Source: Symsagittifera roscoffensis (taxonomy: Eukaryota; Xenacoelomorpha; Acoela; Convolutidae). From it: 64,000 nt of DNA. Every line of letters begins with the position of its first letter. The stretch's first letter is position 1. Below are positions 10,957-25,900 of this stretch, in pieces. The stretch spans positions 15,141,018-15,205,017 of the forward strand of contig NC_087067.1 in assembly GCF_963678635.1 (NCBI RefSeq). The letters run 5' to 3'. A model generated the notes under the pieces. The model saw nothing but the letters and a program-made list of their open reading frames with translations. It ran no database searches and was not told the origin of the DNA. The position numbers and the translations under genes were made by a program.

Positions 10957-13900
10957 CTGAGAGAAAACAGTAGAAATTAAATTCAAAAACCTTCTCTTGA
11001 TGATTTCAGAAAAAAAAAAACAATAATACATATCGATTTTTTGAAAAACCAACTGCTACTTATGGACAACTTCAGAATATTCAGAGTCGGAAGATGATAG
11101 ATAATAAGTTTCTGCTGACCTATCTGTGGTAAAAGAAAAGATTTATCGGCTAATAAAGTAGACACAGTTTTATTTTTCCTAAGAATTTTTCTCTGGAGTA
11201 AATGGCAATGAGACCTCAATCGAAAAAAGATATCTAAGAACTAGGGGATGAGATGGTATTAAAAGTGGCACGTTTCGCCCCACAAATATTTCGCCCCTCA
11301 TAATTTCACACATTTCGTCCTCATGTTTTGCCCCTAATTTATTACACAATTAATTAATCGCTGCTTTCTTCTGTGTGGGGGCGAAATGTGCGTAGGAGGA
11401 AATGTGCCAATAATTTCAAAGGGGGCGAAATGTGTGAATACCAATGATAAATGTTTTAATGCATCAGATGCCAATTAAAGAAGAGAAATTCTCAATTCAG
11501 AACTCAATTTACCATTTATAGAACCCCCTTTCACGACCCTCGCTTCTGGTGACCACTCTAAAACTTGTCGCTATACCACTAAATTCTTTTGATGCCAAAT
11601 CGGCATAAAAAAGTCGACAACACTTTCGAACATCCGATTCTGAAAATACGTGGTACCCCTGACTGTCTTCCCTTTGGGGTTCACCATCCTCCCCTCTGAC
11701 CCGTCCCCTATCCCTTTGGGGTCATTATTCATACGGGCGCACAACAGCGGTTAACCCTAAAGAGATGAACAACTCGTATGTTGCTCATTTCCCTCATAAG
11801 AGCTTGTATTATATTGGTGGTTAATTGGTCATAAAATTAGGACCTGAGATCACTGCCGATGTAGTATGCCTTGGACTGTTTCAGCAGATCTCTGTTGGAG
11901 TCGATGATGTGGTTTCCGTAGAGAGTCAGCACATGTTGGGGTATATAGCACACTATCCAGAATACATTCGACAGGATGAAAGCGACAGTTAGGTTCCGAT
12001 TGCGAATCTGCTTGCTACCCTTCGATTGCATTAACACGTAACCTAAAAATGGGTGAAATAGATTGTACGGAGACCGAAGATGAGCTATCTCAGGGCAGAA
12101 GCAACGAATGGTCGAAAAATTTTAACCAGTTAGTGTCTTTTGAACAGGCAAAAATTGACCGATTTTCTAGATTCTTTCAATCAGTTTTTCCGATTCTGAA
12201 TTCTAATTGGCTTAGAGCGTTCGTTCATTAACCGAATAATAGAATGGCTGAATATTAGAAAATTAAAATAAGCCAATCGCAAAATTCGATAACGTCGAGA
12301 AAATTTTGACAAAAATAAACAAATACAGACCTAAAAAATAAAATAAGCAGATTATAAATCAATCCGATAATGCAATCGGACCGAACAGGGGCGGATTTAT
12401 GGGGCTGGACGCCCCCCCCCCTCTGGGATTCGACCCCCTGCCGACTATCCGTTTTTGGCTGACGGACCCTAAAATTGTCGCCAATATATACTAAATTTAA
12501 GGGAAGAGTACGCGCCGAAAAAACACGATTTTTTGGTTAAAAAACTCCAAAAAATGCCCAGAAACGCCTTTTTGGCCCGGTTTTTTTTTCAAAATTTTGC
12601 CTGCGGCGCTCGGTATGGTTTTAGACTGATTCGTTGTAATTTTTTTCGGTTCTTCCATTATTCGAATAGCCACCCTTCAACTGCTAAAACCCATTTTTGT
12701 TACCGGTTAATGATAATAATTTAAAATTTAGGATTCAACGATGTTTTTTTTGGTACTCGATTGATTGGAATTTGAAATTTTTGGGAGGCTTATAATTTAC
12801 TGGAAGTCGGCTATTATGGAAAAAAAGCCCTTAGCTCACCTGTTCGTCCATAGAGAACTAGACAGAGTACAGCGGGTGCAAGATAGAACACAATTCCGTC
12901 TACGAGTGACCGCACTTTAGGATCTTTGTACATCATCGAATCACAATCCAGATACCCATTCTGGCTATAGTACTTGTGCAGTGTTCGCGCAGGTGCGGCC
13001 ACGAAGATCGCGAGGATCAGGAGGGTGACGAGAGAGCAAGAGACCACTCGCACTGTCTTAGTCATGATCTGTTTGGCACGGGTGGCCCAACACACGGCAA
13101 CGTACCTAAAGAGCGGGGAGCGGTGGTGAAGTGGTTACGTCTCCGCCTCTCAATCGAAAGGTCGGATGTTCGAGGACCACCATGATCCGTGCTCGTTGCT
13201 TGAGGGAAGCAACATTACCCAGCCCAGAAAAATAACCAAAAAAATGCAGATAGCTCTTAAACAGGGGCACAACAGCGGTTCGCCGTGATGAGCTATACAG
13301 CTCTTGTGTTGGTCCTTTCCACCGTTGGATAAATGGCCTTAATCCTAATCTTAAGAGCAAGAATTCTCTAATTTTGAAAATATTTTTGTAGTGAATGAAA
13401 ACTTTGGTAGTTCTGGCAAAAATTTGGTAGTTCATGCAAAAGCAAATCGTTAAGTATTTTTGAACTCAGAGACTGCCTGTTTTCTGCATTTTCAAGTTCT
13501 TCAACTTTAACACATGCATGCAAAAGTGACGAAGTTACGCTCTGAAGTTACTGTTAATATTTGTTGCTGGTCTTCGCTTGCAAAATTACCATAAGAGAAA
13601 AATGTTCTCTTTGTTATTACCGAAATTTATAAAATTCGAAATTGCTGAAAAAAACATAATTTTACATCTTATTTGAAAGGAATACGGCTAGCATTTTCTC
13701 CCGATGTTAAATATACTTGAGGTTGTTGATATAGGAGACTGCAATTACTGGTCCGACTCATCAATCCCATTTAGCACTGAAGTGTTACAGATAAAATCAA
13801 TTATACTAGATTTGTATAGTCTGTCTCTCTAAATTTCGAACACCATTAATAATATTCGATTAGTAACGGATTTTTTTCTTCACATTTTTCGAAGCAATCC

Positions 13901-16900
13901 ATTCTTAATCAATTATAACAGATTATTTTCTAAAGTTTTTATCAAAAGAATTTCAATTCATTTTAGATAAATATTACTAGCGAGACTGTTTCCATTTATC
14001 AATCAGCTCGCAAAAAGTTAGCTGCTCTTAGCAAGCTATTCAATCAACGAAACATTAAATAGTTTGAAGTTAATTCGGATGGTGAATCGTTGGTAAGCTG
14101 TTCAAAAAATTGAAGATTTTTTAGGCAAAATTTGAAATATATCAACCGTTTCAACTTGAGACGTTTTGCAAATTTTTCCGAGCAAGCCATTCGAATGATT
14201 AAATTTGCAATGCTCCATGGCAATTTCATACCGTGAATCGATTTGTAGGAGACTCAAAATTTCGTGAGCAGGCCAATCAAGCGTTGAAACGTTTTAAATG
14301 ATTTCAGTTAAATCACGATTGATCGATTCACGTTCAAATATTTACGTTTTTCTAAAAAGTCTTTCAAGTAACAAAACTTTGAAAAGTTTTGAATTTTTAC
14401 ACAGGTCAAGCGCTGCTTTGCACCACTTGGGATACAATCTGCGAAAAATTGAAACATAAAATTTAAAAAAAGTATCGAAAGAATTTGAAACTGCCGAAAA
14501 AAAAATCGGATGTATCAAATGATTAGAGCAAGTTTTAAAACAAAAACATGACAGGACAAAATATTGTGAAATTAGCCTCGATAAAAACTTACCAAGCGGT
14601 AAAAAGCGCTGAGAGAGAGAGAGAGAGAGATTGCCTAAGCAGTAATTCTATGATGTGGCAACCAAGACGAAAAAAAGTGCGCCAAAAAAAACATTTTCTT
14701 AACGCAATATTTTTTTATTTGTCCCGTCAGATTCGAAACCATTTACCGTTCCAAGTCCCTTCAGATTCGAAACTATTTACCGTTCCAAGTTTACTCATTA
14801 ACTCCAGACCAAGTGTGTTGGAGGCGCAAAGAAAATGAAATTTATTATGAATTGAACTTAAAATAAGCATTCATTGTTGAACATTCTGGGAACTAAGTTA
14901 TATACGCAAAAAAAATTAAATTACAGCTTGAACCAAATCGGAAAAGGTTAAGATTTTTTTTCAGCAAGCTACTGAATTGCAGAAACTTTTTAAATTTCTT
15001 CATTTTTTCGCTTCCATAGATTTCTTTAATCTGTTGGTTTTCTAAACAAGCTGATCAATTGATTGAAAAATTATTAAGTCAACTTATTACAAATGAATCC
15101 TTTTGAGAAAAATTTCAAGCTTTTGTAGGCATTCCATTCTAGCTATAAAACTTCTAAATATTTCAAATTACTTCAGACAAAATCTGTTTGTGAAAAGTTC
15201 AAGTTTTTTTTCAGTAAGCTAATCAAATTGATGAGACTTTGCAATATTTCAAATTATTTCAAGGAGCAAATGAATTAGCAAAGTTTTTGCGCTAAGAGTT
15301 AATTTGAATTTTTCTCATCAAGCTATTGAAGCGACGTTGCTATGAACTTTTTTATGTTACTTCATCGAGCAAATCGGCTCACAAAAATTTAAAATTATTC
15401 GAGCAAGCTATTGAAATGATATAGCTTAAATTATTTCTAAGTTTTTTTGCTTCAAAAGCTAGGTTGAGAAATCTTTCAATCGGTTCGCTAATAATTATGA
15501 TTTTACTAAGCAAGTTGTTCGAACGATTTTAGTTCATAGATCGAACCGGTTTGCCAAAAGTTTAAGCTTTCAACGTCTTAGAGCAAAAAAAAATTGTTGG
15601 GGCATGTGTAAGAAAATGAGTCTGTCCGCGCAAAATTTTAGTTAAAAAATTGAGATGTGTTGTCTGGGCAAGTTGACTCGAGATTATCTTCTCTAAAGAA
15701 TCTTTTTTAGAAAATCCATTTTAGAAAATTCTCGTATTTAAAATGCGTGAAACATATGAAGTATGATGGGCTTTATCTTAAATGTGGAGCTTGTAGGCTT
15801 TTTCTGAAAAACTGTGTTCGACCAAATATAACATCGCATTCAGCTAAGCATTGCTTCTATAGTGCATTATGAGTTTCGTTTATATCTAATGCGGAGGGAA
15901 GAGGTGAGGCAAATTGGGGACGTGGGGCAAATGGGGGATGTGGGGATTCTGGCTTGTGCGGAGGCATTGTGGCAGGACTTGGGGTAAGAGGGGGTAGTAC
16001 ATGACGTGAGGGTTGTTTCGAGCATGGAAATGAACGCGTTGTTTCTGTTTCGAAAAAGGCAGAAAGCTTCAAAAATCAGAGTAGTCACTATAAAAACTAT
16101 AGATTTTCTTGAGTTTCTGTACAAACAACCTGTTATATGTTGAGAACCAAAAATGAATTAAATCAATGGATTAAAATGGTTTTTTGTTTTTTGACAATAA
16201 CAGATTATAATCGATTAGAAAACCACGAGTGATCCAAATTGCCACCATGAAAATTGTCTACCCAACATTTTAGTCAACGAAAAGCTGACTTTTTGGTGCG
16301 GGCTGCCACTTAATTGCACTCCAACTTCAAAAAAGTTTGTGGTTTTTATGATTTAAGCCTCAATTGCGGTTTGCTGGCATCAATATTTTGCGGTTTTTTA
16401 TGGTATTTTATTTTTCTGCGATATTTTTTTTCTTCAATATTTTCGTTACCATTTTTAAGTGGTCAAAATAATTTTCATCAATTAGAATTTTATCAAGATT
16501 TAGGAGTGGAATTGGTTTTTTTTGGCAACATCACGTTCTGCCGTTTGATATTTTTAAACAACTGTAACATGACTTTTCATTGTTTTTATGGCAAGTGTTT
16601 TGCTGTTAACTAAATTTTTTTAGTTATAACGCATAGAAACATTGCTTTAATTAAATTGACATGCAATTTATGTGTTTAAGCATAGTTTGTTTCTGTCCAC
16701 GTGCTATTCAGCTGCTTTTTACAGTTTTCAGTATGCTTAGTCTGATTTTTGTTCTCTTTTGACGATGTGTGATGTATAAAATCATTGCTAAAATTCATTA
16801 TAAATTATATACACTAGTGGACACAATTAAGCGCAAAATCAGGTTTTCACTCGCTAAATTGCCTGTTTTCATTGTGATTTTTTGACAACAATTAATTCAA

Positions 16901-19900
16901 ATTTCAACGAAATTCTTCCATAGACCAAGAACAATTCATCAGATCTACCATCTATGAAATTATAGATATTTGGTTTCAAAGACAAATGTAATCCGGGTCT
17001 GAAAAAACCCGTTTTCCTCATCCGGACTAAGTTTTTCAATCCGCGTGAAAAAGTAAGTTACAGCCGATTTCAGTAAAGTTTTCACACAAATTATTTCAAA
17101 GTTTCATTTTGTCGCATTAGCAAGTATTTTACTCAGCTCATTCCAGAAAGAGTTCTTTAAGATGCTAAACTTAGTTCAGACGAGGAAAACTGGCATTTTC
17201 AGACCCTGATTACCTTAACTCTTTAAAACCAATTACTGATAGTTTCTTAGATGGTAGATTTGATGAATTGTTCTTTGTCTATGGAAGAAATTGTCAAAAA
17301 ATTGTCATTGTCAAAAAAACACATTGAAAACAAGAATTTTTGGGAAAGTAAAATTGTGAGTTTGCGTTTAATTTTGTTCAATAGTGTACCATATATAAAA
17401 AAATTATTGTTTGATTTCAAAGACTTAACATTGTAATCTGGGTCTCAAAATGCCGATTTCCTTATCTGCTTTATGTTTGGCATCGTTAGTGAATTCTTTC
17501 TTGAATAAGCGGAATAAAAAATTGTTCATGCGACGTGAAACATTTTCAGCGAGAAAATGGAAACAATTTCTTTAAACTCAGACTTTCTTACTTTTTCACG
17601 CGAAGTAGAAAAAAGTCAGCGCAGATGAGGAAATATGACGTTTTCAGACCCGGATTACATTGGTAAGTTTTTGAGATCAAATATTGATATTTTCATATAT
17701 AGTAGCTCTGATGGTTTGCTCTTTGTCTATGTAAAAGTTTTAATGTAAAACGAATTGAATGTTGCCCAAAATGGACATTGAAAACAGGCATTTTAAACAG
17801 TAAAAGGTTGATTTTGCGCTTATTTTTCTTCACTGATAATAATAAAATAAATATAAAGTGTTACTGATACAAATGTTCAGTTAATAGCTGCCTGCATTCA
17901 AAAGTGAAACATTTATCATCAGAATTTCAAGTCAAAGCTTGGTTAGTTTCAGAAAAATTATTGATTTGACTGCTGAATTTTAAATTCTACTTTAGCTTTC
18001 TAACGAATCAATAGCTAAATCATGGCTGAAAACACCGAAGAACGACCCCAGTTGACCGAAGTTGAAGTCGAAGTTGACGATACAAGATGTTGTTCTTCAT
18101 GTCAAGAAAAGTTGCAAGAAGAGTTGGCGTTTAGATGTCGAGATTGTGAAACTAACGATACAACGGACTCTGTCAGCAATCTGCAAATATGTGATACCTG
18201 CGTTGGGTGGCATGTTAAAAAACTGCACGCAGTTGTTGATTATCGTGGCCACGATGCAGATATCTGCACTCAGCACAGAATTGTGCGTTTGTTTTATTGC
18301 GAGGACTGCGAAAGTGTACTATGTTCGAAATGCTTGCTTGATCATCGTGGACACAACTTTACAGCCTTACACACGGTAGCTTCTGAAGCCAGAAAGAAGG
18401 TCAGGCTGTCTCATGATAAACTTTTTCAAAAAATGTAAACTTTTTTCGGCTTCACTTCTCTGAAATTGCATATGGCAGCTCGAATGACACATGGTCTATC
18501 CCTCAATCCCAAACAAAGCGGTAAAACGAAACAAAAAAATCATCAAACAAGTAGGTTAATGTGTTGATAGCGCGCAATTAATTGACCAACTCAGGGGCGG
18601 ATCTAGGATTTTCTCCAGGGGGGAGGGTAGACTTTCAAAAATTTTTCAAAATTTAGTCGACCTTTTTGTTTATAGGTTGAGCAAGTTGATTTTTCGAGCT
18701 CTCACAAAATTTAAAAAAGGCAAAAGATTTTAAAGAAAAACCGGCCAAAAAGGCGTTTTAAAGCAATTTTTGGTAAAATTTTTTACCAAAAAATCGCATT
18801 TTTTGGCGCGCGCTCTCCCCTTAAATTTAGTATATATTGGCGCCAAAGACGCCTTTAAAAAACATTAGGGTCCGTCAGCCAAACATGGATATCTCAAAAA
18901 AGTTCAAAGGGGCACCCTTTGTGTCGGCAGGGGGTCGAATCCCTGAGAAAGGACGTCCGTCCCCCTGCCCCCCCCCCGAAATCCACCCCTGGACCGACTT
19001 AAAGTTTATTCTAAATGAGAAAAATTTTTCCGATTGTCTTTGCGCGATCATTGCTTTGAGGGAAACAACTAACCAGGACTGATGCTCTAGCTTTTTATCA
19101 AAACAAAACACCAAAAACTGTTTTATATTTTGATACAAGCGTTTATACGCGCTTCGATTTGTGATCTTTGGTGTTCCACAATCGTTCAAATCAACCAAAC
19201 TTTTTTCAATTAGTTATAATTATGCCAAAAAAAAACGATTGAGCTATCTCACCCAACACTGGAGAGGGTAAGGTGGCGAGATTCCTCAATGGCTACCCAA
19301 AAAAGCTTCGAAAACTGTTTTCTTTCATTTGCAAAGGAATTTAGTTGGTGGTACCTATTTACGACCGAAATATCCTTTCCAAATTTGTTGACCAAAAGAA
19401 AAAACTGAAACCGAAAAGGAATCAGTAATCCGAGACGAGTTAGTGTGATTCTTCAAATTACAAAAAATCGAACATAAGATTTTTTGATTAAGCGCAACTT
19501 TTTTTGAAAACAACAGTTGCATTACATTATATCTCAATACACACGCAATTCTATGCAAAATTTCCCAGATTCGGTAAGTAAAATCATTTTAAAGAATTTT
19601 TGATGTTTCATTTCTTCCATATGAAAATTTTAATAAATTAAGAAAAAAGTTTTCTTGTTCGCTCGAAAAATAAAGAACGCTAACAAAAAACTAAAATTGA
19701 CAAAAGTTTGTTTTTCCATTTGTTAGATAAGGCTGAATAAATAAGTTGAGTTTTCTCGATATAAAAAAGTTTTTAAAGTTTCAATAACTACGCCAAAATA
19801 TTAAATTTTGTATCAGCGAAAAAGGTTTAAAAGAAAAAACTTCCCAATTTTTTTTCACAAAACTTTCATGTGCAAAATTAAAATAGAAATTAGTAATGCA

Positions 19901-22900
19901 AAATTAGTGCAACATTTTTTAGCCGGATCTTTTTTTCTATCAAGAAAATATTGGTTCGCTTTTAAAAAGCGGAGAAGATTTTTTGCGGAAGTCATTGCTT
20001 TCAGAAACAAAATTTTGAAGAGTAAACCTTGTTTGCATAGTTATCAGAGATATATATTGTTCACTTTGAGAACGAACGCAAACTTTTTTCAGTTTTCTTA
20101 CATTTGCGAGAGCAAGCATTTTTTATTCGGAAACTATTTTTTTCCTGTAAACAATTTTTCTTACCAGAAATTGAACTTATTATAGAACCCTAAAAATTTT
20201 GAGGTTCCTTCTCAATTGGCAATGACGTAACGTGATTGTTTTTTATCCTAATGTCTGGGGTTCGAGTCTCAATAGGACCTTGCTTGTTTCAGTTTGTTTG
20301 AAGTTGGAAAATGTTTTTCCTATAAAAATTTAATTGTCTGGTTTTCGCTTATCAGCTTAAACTTTGTCGGTTTAGGTGCCACGACACAGATTTTTCTTGT
20401 TTCGTAACCAAGTATCTAGGCAGCTTCAAGTGTTTATCATTTTAGTTTTAAGGTCGACTTGAAATTTTTGAAGTTTTAAGGCTCAACTGTTGTCTGCTCA
20501 AAGCTTGTCGGCTTTGTTACCGCTTCGTTAGTTTTGTGTCGTTGCTAAAATTAAATTCAAATGTCTTGCTTAGCAGGTTTGTCCAGAAATCTTTTTGATC
20601 AAAACAGGTTTTATAAAGTTTCTATGGCTGTGGTGTTTTAAGTTTTCTTTCAAGACTATCGACCGAGAAACTGCCTTCTCTTCCGTGTGCCTGCATAGTC
20701 CGCTAGTCTCTTTTTCTTTGGCCTCACTGTCTACAGCCTTCGGAAAAATTAGTGGGGAATCTTTGACCCTTTTTCTTGACCTTTTTTAAATTTTTCAAAA
20801 CCCACACTCCCAAAAAAGAGAATTAGGGTTCCATCAGAAAACGGAAATCTCACTTGAAAATGCAGCTACGCTCAAGTTTGTTACTCCCCGTTGAGGCCCT
20901 CCGAAATGAAGTCCTGAAATGTTATTGCTACTTTTATTTTTTGACGTTTTTTAGAACTTTTTTTCAAAACTAATTGGTTTATCTTGAAAACTATCATCCA
21001 TACTCTGAGTTTTTGTGCTAAAATGGAGAAATAGTTTGTCTTGATCTCTTTTGCTTGAGCAGCGATACCCAATTTTGCATACACAAAAAGCAATCAATCT
21101 GGGAAAAGTCACATTCTGGTTTTATTGACAGTTTCTTGGACCCTTATTGACTTTTCTTGAAAACAACACTGCCAATTTGTAGGTCAAGTGTTCAATCGAA
21201 AAACCCGGTTATAAAAATATTCACATTTTACGCTACCAGAAATTTTTTTGCAAAAAATCCTGTGGACCTCGGAAATGTTTTTGATGTTCTGACTGTTTTT
21301 TGAAACTTTTCGATTTTCATAGAAACTTCGCAAACAAATTTTAGATTAATTTTTCTTGGCAGAAGCCGCAAATTTTCAAATTTTTCGTTAAAAAAGCGTT
21401 CAAGTTCTTGAGAAGATTCCATTCTCTTTGATATTTGCACTTTTTTCACTTATTGTTTGCTCCATTTTTTGAAACTTTGAAATTACCTATTTCATTCCGC
21501 ATCAGTAAAATAATTTTTAAAATAGCAAAAAGTACCTCTAGCTTTAGCTGGGCCCCCATTTATTTTTTACCGAGACATACGAAACTTTGGTTCTCGTAAT
21601 TTTCTCTTACAATATTTTTCTTTTTTTTTCAATTTTTAATGTTTGTGTTGCATCGCAATAATGCAAAGCTCCGCTTCGCCTCTGAGTTGATAAACACATG
21701 AAAAATGGTTCTAATTTGAATTATCAGCTATCAATGTTCAAAATTGAGGGACTCGCTAGGGCATTTAGGCGACGTTGTTTTCATGCGGCGTTGTTTGGAG
21801 ACGACAAAAAAATCTTTGATGCACGTGTTTTCGGCATAGTTCACGTGAATCAGTGTGCGCCGCTCAAACTTCTTGTTTGATTGTTGAGTTTTGATGGTAG
21901 ATTAAAATAATTTCTGGTAAGAAAACATTCCATATAAAACTTCAATTCGTTGACATTAAAAGATATTGATTGTAACGTATCTTCAACTGCCCGGGTTAAA
22001 CTTTTTCTAATAAAACTTTTTTGTGTCGATGTGTTTTCATAATCGCAGAAAAATTATATGAAATCTCTATAACGCACACTATTTATACATTAAAGTTGTA
22101 AGACAAAGTTTTTTGTCCAAAAAACAAAAGATAAAAAGTATGGTAGGTCTTGCTTAACTTTTTTTGTGTTTGGTTCGAAAAAACAATAACGAAAATTTTT
22201 TCAGTCGAAAAAATTTACAAAATGTTCTTAACCGTATAAAATCATGATAATATATATTTTTTAACACAACACTTTTGTAGCATTTTTGGTTTTTCATATT
22301 AAAAAACTTTTCAAATTATAGACAAAATCTTCGTGTTATAAAATTAAAAATATTGTTAGAAAAACATTAAATTTTTGTCAAAAATTAATAAACAAATTTT
22401 CTTCCCAAAATTTTTTTTCAAGAAAAATGTTTTTTTTCAGCTCCGTCAAAAATATTTTCAAACTGTTTTCATCTTTGAAAATTTTATTATAAATTCTGTT
22501 GCCATAGACTCCATGCATGAGATTGTATGATAGAACAGCAGATATGTAGAGTCCAATCTTTTTTCTTGACCAGAATTGTCTGAATTGCGTTTTTTGTGTA
22601 TAGAATGGTCAGACCAGATGTTTCCTAACTTTATAAACTAAAATTACTCCATAAAAAGAATCAAGGAATTGATTGAACGTTTTGAAAAGTTTAAAAAATT
22701 TTTTACTCCAAATACTAGGACAATTGGAATTTTTGATTTTCGGATACAGATATCAGGACATGATACATAGTATCGAGCGCAAAATTTAAAAAATTTCATA
22801 GCATGACTAGCCTTCTCGGAAAAACTCTAACTTTTTGTGAGCCAACCATTTGGCTCGGTGAAATATTTGAAACTTTTAAAGTTTTCTTTGCTTGAATAAC

Positions 22901-25900
22901 TTGCTTAGAAAAACATTGAAACTTTGCACACTGATTCGCGCTATGAAATAATAGCTTGAATAGTTTAATCAGAGCAATTTAATTTTTTTTTGCCAACCGA
23001 GTCGGTTTTAGAAAAAAATTGAAAAGTTTTGTTAGCTTGAAATGCTTGCTTGGAAAAATTGTGCTCAAAGTTTATGCAAAAATTACGCGCTATAAAAAAA
23101 TTGAAATAATTTATATCTTGAACTGCTGGCTTAGAAAATCCTACAATTTCCCAAGCCGACTTGTTTCGCGAAGTATTTGGAAAAATGTCATAGCTTGAAT
23201 AGCTTGAAGACAGACAAAAACTTCAGTTTTTCACGAAACTATTCGGTTTATGAAATAATTTGAAAAGTTTCATAGCTTGAATAGTTTGCTTAGAAAAACT
23301 TAAACTCTTCGCGTTTCGATTCGTTCTATGAAACAATTGGGAAAACGTCAAAGTTTCCTTGCTTGAATGACTAGAATAGGAGATTTTCATTTTTTTGCAA
23401 GAATGTTGCTCTATAAATATAATTGGAGTGTTTCAAATTTTCATAGCTTTAAAAACTTGCTAAGAAAAACATGAAGTTTTTGCGAAATCAATCAGTCTAT
23501 AAACTAATTTTTTTTCAAAGTTTCATAGCTTGAATAGCTTGCTTAGAAAAACTTCGACTTTAACTTTTTGTAAACCGAACCCGTCTATAAAATGGCTTCA
23601 AATAAATTATCGCTTGAAAGGCTCGCTTGAATGGTTTCAATAGGAAAATTTTTGCCAACCGATTCGATCGGGGACATAACATACTAAGGTTTCACAGCCT
23701 GGGTAACTTACCAAAGGAAAGCTTGAACTTATTGCGAATTAGTTTGCTCCATGAAACAACTTGAAATTTTTCAAAGTTTCGTAACTGAAATAGCTTGCTT
23801 AAGAAAAACTTAAATTTTTTGCAAACGATTCGCAAAATTTCATCGCTGAATGGCTTCAATAGAAACCATTTTTTCATGTTTTTTTAGCTGCAATAGCCTC
23901 TTTAAGAAAAACCTGAACGTTTTGCTAATTGATTCGGTCTATAAAACAACTTGATATTTTTCAAAGTACCTTTGCTTGCATAGAAATCTTGAGTTTCTTG
24001 CAAACTGATTTGCGCTATGAAGTATTTCAAAGTTTTATCGGCTGAATGCCTTCATTAAAAAACTTCTCTTTTTCACCATCTGATTTGCTTTATAAAATAG
24101 TTTGAAATATATCAAAAAAATGATTAAGTCACATTAAATCAAATTCTCCATAGCTTGCTTAAAAAGTTTTGTTTTTTTCCCGAGCTTGTTTGGTCTGAAT
24201 TGACTAAAGTTAATTCAAAATTTCATAGCTTCATTAGATTTCTTCACAAAAGCGTGAAATTTTTGAGAGCCGATTTTGTCTGAAGTGACATAAAAAACTT
24301 CAAAATTTTATTGCATGAATAGCTTGCTTATAAAAAGTGTAACATTAATCAAATTGATTTGGCCTATAAAACAAATTTCAAAATATAAAGTTTCATTGCT
24401 GGTTTGCTTCAATAAAGAAAAGTGAATATATTTCAATATATTTAATAGTTTGTTTAAAAATATATGAATTTCCTGCAAACCGATTCGCGCTATGATTTAT
24501 TTTGAAATAGCTGAAAGTTTGATAGCTTGCCTAGGAATATTTAAACTTGTTGCGAACCCATTCGATTTATGAAATACTTTGAAATAAATCAAGTTTTCAT
24601 AGCCTAAATAACTTGCTTAGAAAAACCTAATCATTTTGCAGACAGATTCGCGCTATGAATAATTTGAATTATTTCAAAGTTTCATCGGCTGAATGCCTTC
24701 ATTAAAAAACTTCTCTTTTTCGCCATCTGATTTGCTTCATGAAATAGTTTGAAATGTATCAAAATAATGTTTAAACCACTTTGATAACTTGCTTAAAAAA
24801 CTCGAGTTTTTCGCAAACGATTCGTTGCCAGAATTAACTTAAATAAACCTTAACATTTCTCAAAATGATTTGGCCTACAAAACAACTCGACACATTTCAA
24901 ATTTTCATCGCTGATTGGCTTCAATAAAAAAGTTGGAAATTTTTCCATCCGATTTGTTACATCATGAAACTAGAAAAATTCATTATAAAATTTTTTTGCA
25001 CCTTCAAATTTTTGCTTAAGAACAACTTGAACATTTCGCGAACTGATTTGGCCTAAAGTAGTTTGAAAAATTTCAAAATTTTATAGCTTCAATAGGCTGC
25101 TTGAAAAAATTACTTGCTTGAAAAGCTTGCATCCAAATTTGTAACTTTTCGCTAACTGATTTGCTTTAAAGTATTTCGAAAACTTTCAAAAGTTTTATTG
25201 CTTGAATGGCTTCAAAAGAAAAACGTAAGCGTGTCGCCATCCAATTTAAAATCTTGAAATAACTGGAAATATTTCTAAAAGTAATTGCTTGAGTAGTTTG
25301 CTTAGAAAAATTTAAACATCTCGCGAACATTTGGTTTTTAAATTTGGAACCGATTTACGATATGGCTTGACTTGAGTTTGAATGAAGTTTCATTATTTGA
25401 ACAGCTTGATCAGAACGACAATTAACTTTCTGCGAGCCGATTGATTATTGGAGACTGGCTTGCTAGTTTAATTTAAATCAACTGCAAAGGCGCATAACTT
25501 TTTTTGCTTGTTTTAACTACTCGCTTGTTTTTAAATTTAAATTGAAAAGTTATAACGAATAACGGAAAAAACTGGTGCAGAAGTTTTGTTTCATCTCAGT
25601 CCAAAAAGTGGCAAAAGTTGCAATTTTACTAACTATCTGGCTTCTTTGTCCCTTTTTCATTAACCATTCCTCTGCTTCGTACAAGTACATGAGTAAAATG
25701 TTAACTTTGCTTTTTTATCATGAGACAACCAAAATCAGGTGTTTAAACTTTTGGGACTATTTGAAGAGCGCGAGAAATTGTTTTCGCATACGAATGATGT
25801 ACTGATTCAAACACAGACCGAATTTAAAGAAGAAATGATTTTGTCGAAAGATTACGTTGTGAAACAAACAAAGACTGTCGCTGATTTAATTTTGGAGAAA

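Noticed and set aside
15857-16124. Pro/Ser-rich minus-strand ORFs
   Set aside because: They arise from a G-rich simple patch at 15890-16015; two overlapping frames are equally open.
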